From: Planctomycetota bacterium
GTDB taxonomy: Bacteria > Planctomycetota > Phycisphaerae > WQYP01
Direction of reading: 5' to 3'
Assembly (NCBI GenBank): GCA_021808105.1
Contig: JAKBCC010000001.1
Coordinates: 1-32,752, forward strand
Length of the DNA stretch: 32,752 bases
Shown here: positions 31,681 to 32,752 of the stretch, one piece after another
Layout: every line of letters begins with the position of its first letter
Numbering within the stretch: the stretch's first letter is position 1
Program-made: the position numbers and the translations under genes
The notes under the pieces: generated by a model
What the model was told of the DNA's origin: nothing
The model's input: only the letters and a program-made list of their open reading frames with translations
Database searches by the model: none

Positions 31681-31922
31681 ACCATCCTCCATCGGAAGGC
31701 CACCACGCTACTGGCGCTGGTGCTCTGCGTCAACTTTGCCTCAATCCCGGCGATCAAGGCTTGGTGCCGCTGATCCACCGCATCTTGTGATTCAAATGAG
31801 GCCTTGCGCTTGGGCTGGTAGCCGTCACAGATCTGCTCCCATGGGGCCGCCGGTGATTGCCGCGGGGCCGTCGGATTGAGTAATTTCGCAATCATGGGGT
31901 TCAACCACACCTGCATTTCCAT
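31677..31922 (-). CDS. Small protein coupled to the AlbA_2 regulator
   Basis: This 81-residue ORF is not recognised. It starts MEMQVWLNPMIAKLLN and continues with a helical, charged middle (ASFESQDAVDQRHQALIAGI). It is retained because its TGA overlaps the ATG of the regulator (ATGA at 31677-31680), the classic sign of translational coupling, and because the regulator's GGAGG lies within its last codons. A TACAAT hexamer (31941-31946, minus strand) could be its -10. It might be a small partner of the regulator, or the remnant of a larger gene. Confidence 0.5.
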   Translation of the reverse strand: MEMQVWLNPMIAKLLNPTAPRQSPAAPWEQICDGYQPKRKASFESQDAVDQRHQALIAGIEAKLTQSTSASSVVAFRWRMV

Positions 31923-32196
31923 AAAATTATCTCACCGCCCATTGTACCCCAGAATGCCCATCGACGAACGCTAAATTTATCGCCGTAATTGAAGGCGAAA
32001 TAAACGGTGTCGAGGCAGGGTTCCGGGTGTCGTTGTTGCCTGTGACGCGGGTAATTTTCAGCCGCAGTGGATTGGCAGGTCGCGGTTTTGTTGCAACATC
32101 CGCGAGGTCGCAATGACCTCTGCGGCCGCGGCAGGTTTTGGGGGTTTGTCTTTTGGCTCCTCAGTGCGGTAAACACTGGCTACGTCCCCGTTTTGT

Positions 32197-32397
32197 TCAC
32201 AATGGGTCTTTTTCGGATGGTGGGGCAGGCGACACGGATGGGATGCTGCCAGGTGCCGTGCTGAGCGAAGGGTGTTGAAGCCCGGTGCCTGGCGGTGATT
32301 GGGGTAGGCGATGCACGAGGAAGGTAGTGCTTATTCCCAGCAACAGCAGACCGATTCCGCCAATAATCATCACGCCCGCCTGAACGGTGGTTCGCAT
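32197..32397 (-). CDS. Small single-span membrane protein (tentative)
   Basis: This 66-residue ORF has a strong hydrophobic helix near its N-terminus (VMIIGGIGLLLLGISTTF) followed by a Pro/Ser-rich tail of about 35 residues. It overlaps the end of the broken DinD/methyltransferase ORF by 28 bp in another frame and has only a weak ribosome site (GAAGAA). It could be a real small membrane protein or a chance frame. Confidence 0.4.
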   Translation of the reverse strand: MRTTVQAGVMIIGGIGLLLLGISTTFLVHRLPQSPPGTGLQHPSLSTAPGSIPSVSPAPPSEKDPL

Positions 32398-32752
32398 TTC
32401 TTCAGCATTGCCTTTGGAACTTTCTTGATCGTCAGGTTTTCAAATTGCCTTGCATTGCCGAGGAAGGCGCTGCAGCAGATCAGCAAACTGCGGTCACGCC
32501 CGACGTCATCACGGATCCAGGTGGGTTCGAGTTTATTCTGGGCCATCAGGTAACAGGCGAAGCGGGAGAGGTGAAAATCAAGAACTTCCTGCACGGCACC
32601 TTTGCCCCCGGCGATCGCTTTGCGCGCAAAGTGATGCCCCGGGTCATTGCCCGATTTCTCGCATGAGGTGACAGCCTTGGTGATCGCCTTCTCGAAGTTC
32701 CGCCAATGGTTGTAGCCCAACATGGCTTGCAAATCCCGGGCGCTAAAGTATT
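32370..32752 (-). pseudogene. dinD: Chimeric remnant: DinD N-terminal part joined to a DNA methyltransferase C-terminus; runs off the window
   Basis: The frame enters from the right edge and reads YFSARDLQAMLGYNHWRNFE, then CEKSGNDPGHHFA and FHLSRFACYLMAQN, the unmistakable N-terminal core of DinD (DNA-damage-inducible protein D). In DinD the next residues should be like GDPRKPEIAFAQTYF. Instead, after about 32535, it reads LEPTWIRDDVGRDRSLLICC and LTIKKVPKAMLKKCE, which I recognise as the C-terminal end of large type III-like adenine methyltransferases (usual form DRSLLICCxAF...NLTIKKIPKAVLxxCEWG). The frame then ends early. A deletion that fused two genes of an old defence operon explains this best. 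The true start lies outside the window. Confidence 0.65.

Noticed and set aside
31901..32176. 91-residue minus-strand open frame
   Set aside because: Basic, low-complexity start, no ribosome site and overlap with the coupled small ORF in another frame.

Overview
The window looks like a chromosomal segment of a Gram-negative-type bacterium, most likely a planctomycete (Phycisphaerae-like). This is an inference from gene content: zinc-ribbon proteins fused to membrane domains, a GTPase/GAP1-type cluster, MotA/TolQ-ExbD-like genes and repeat-rich intergenic DNA. No rRNA or tRNA was seen, so the taxonomy is not proven. All family names come from reading the translated sequence, not from searches.

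Layout. (1) 1-473 is gene-free and repeat-rich, with a good extended -10 promoter. (2) 474-4871 encodes a lipoprotein periplasmic adaptor and an RND permease (MdtABC-like efflux) with no outer-membrane partner nearby. (3) 5204-7621 holds a Tat-exported lipoprotein N-acetylmuramoyl-L-alanine amidase, a prephenate dehydrogenase preceded by a long hairpin repeat, and a convergent small cupin. (4) 8100-12091 is a sugar-use group: hexuronate-type MFS transporter, malate dehydrogenase and GH43 beta-xylosidase. (5) 12571-26545 is the centrepiece, two divergent operons. The minus-strand operon encodes a multi-zinc-ribbon membrane protein, a zinc-ribbon/ExbB-like channel protein and two ExbD-like proteins. 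The plus-strand operon encodes a zinc-ribbon P-loop GTPase, a GAP1-N2-like membrane protein, an anchored protein sharing its extracytoplasmic module, a large helical single-span protein and a GYF/zinc-ribbon/multi-TM protein. (6) 26753-28823 is a compact restriction-modification pair. (7) 29215-32752 holds a secreted protein of unknown function, an AlbA_2/Schlafen-type regulator coupled to a small ORF, a small membrane ORF, and a broken gene joining a DinD N-terminus to the tail of a DNA methyltransferase.

How it fits together. Region 5 is the best candidate for an undescribed system. It combines a cytosolic GTPase, a membrane-bound partner, several proteins that cross the inner membrane, and a proton-channel pair (ExbB/ExbD-like) that could energise work in the envelope. 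Neighbouring regions 6-7 have the character of a small, partly decayed defence island. Three related intergenic elements (171-335, 17341-17498, 29020-29095) lie in the same orientation, each 120-210 bp upstream of a plus-strand gene; one sits between the two divergent operons of region 5.
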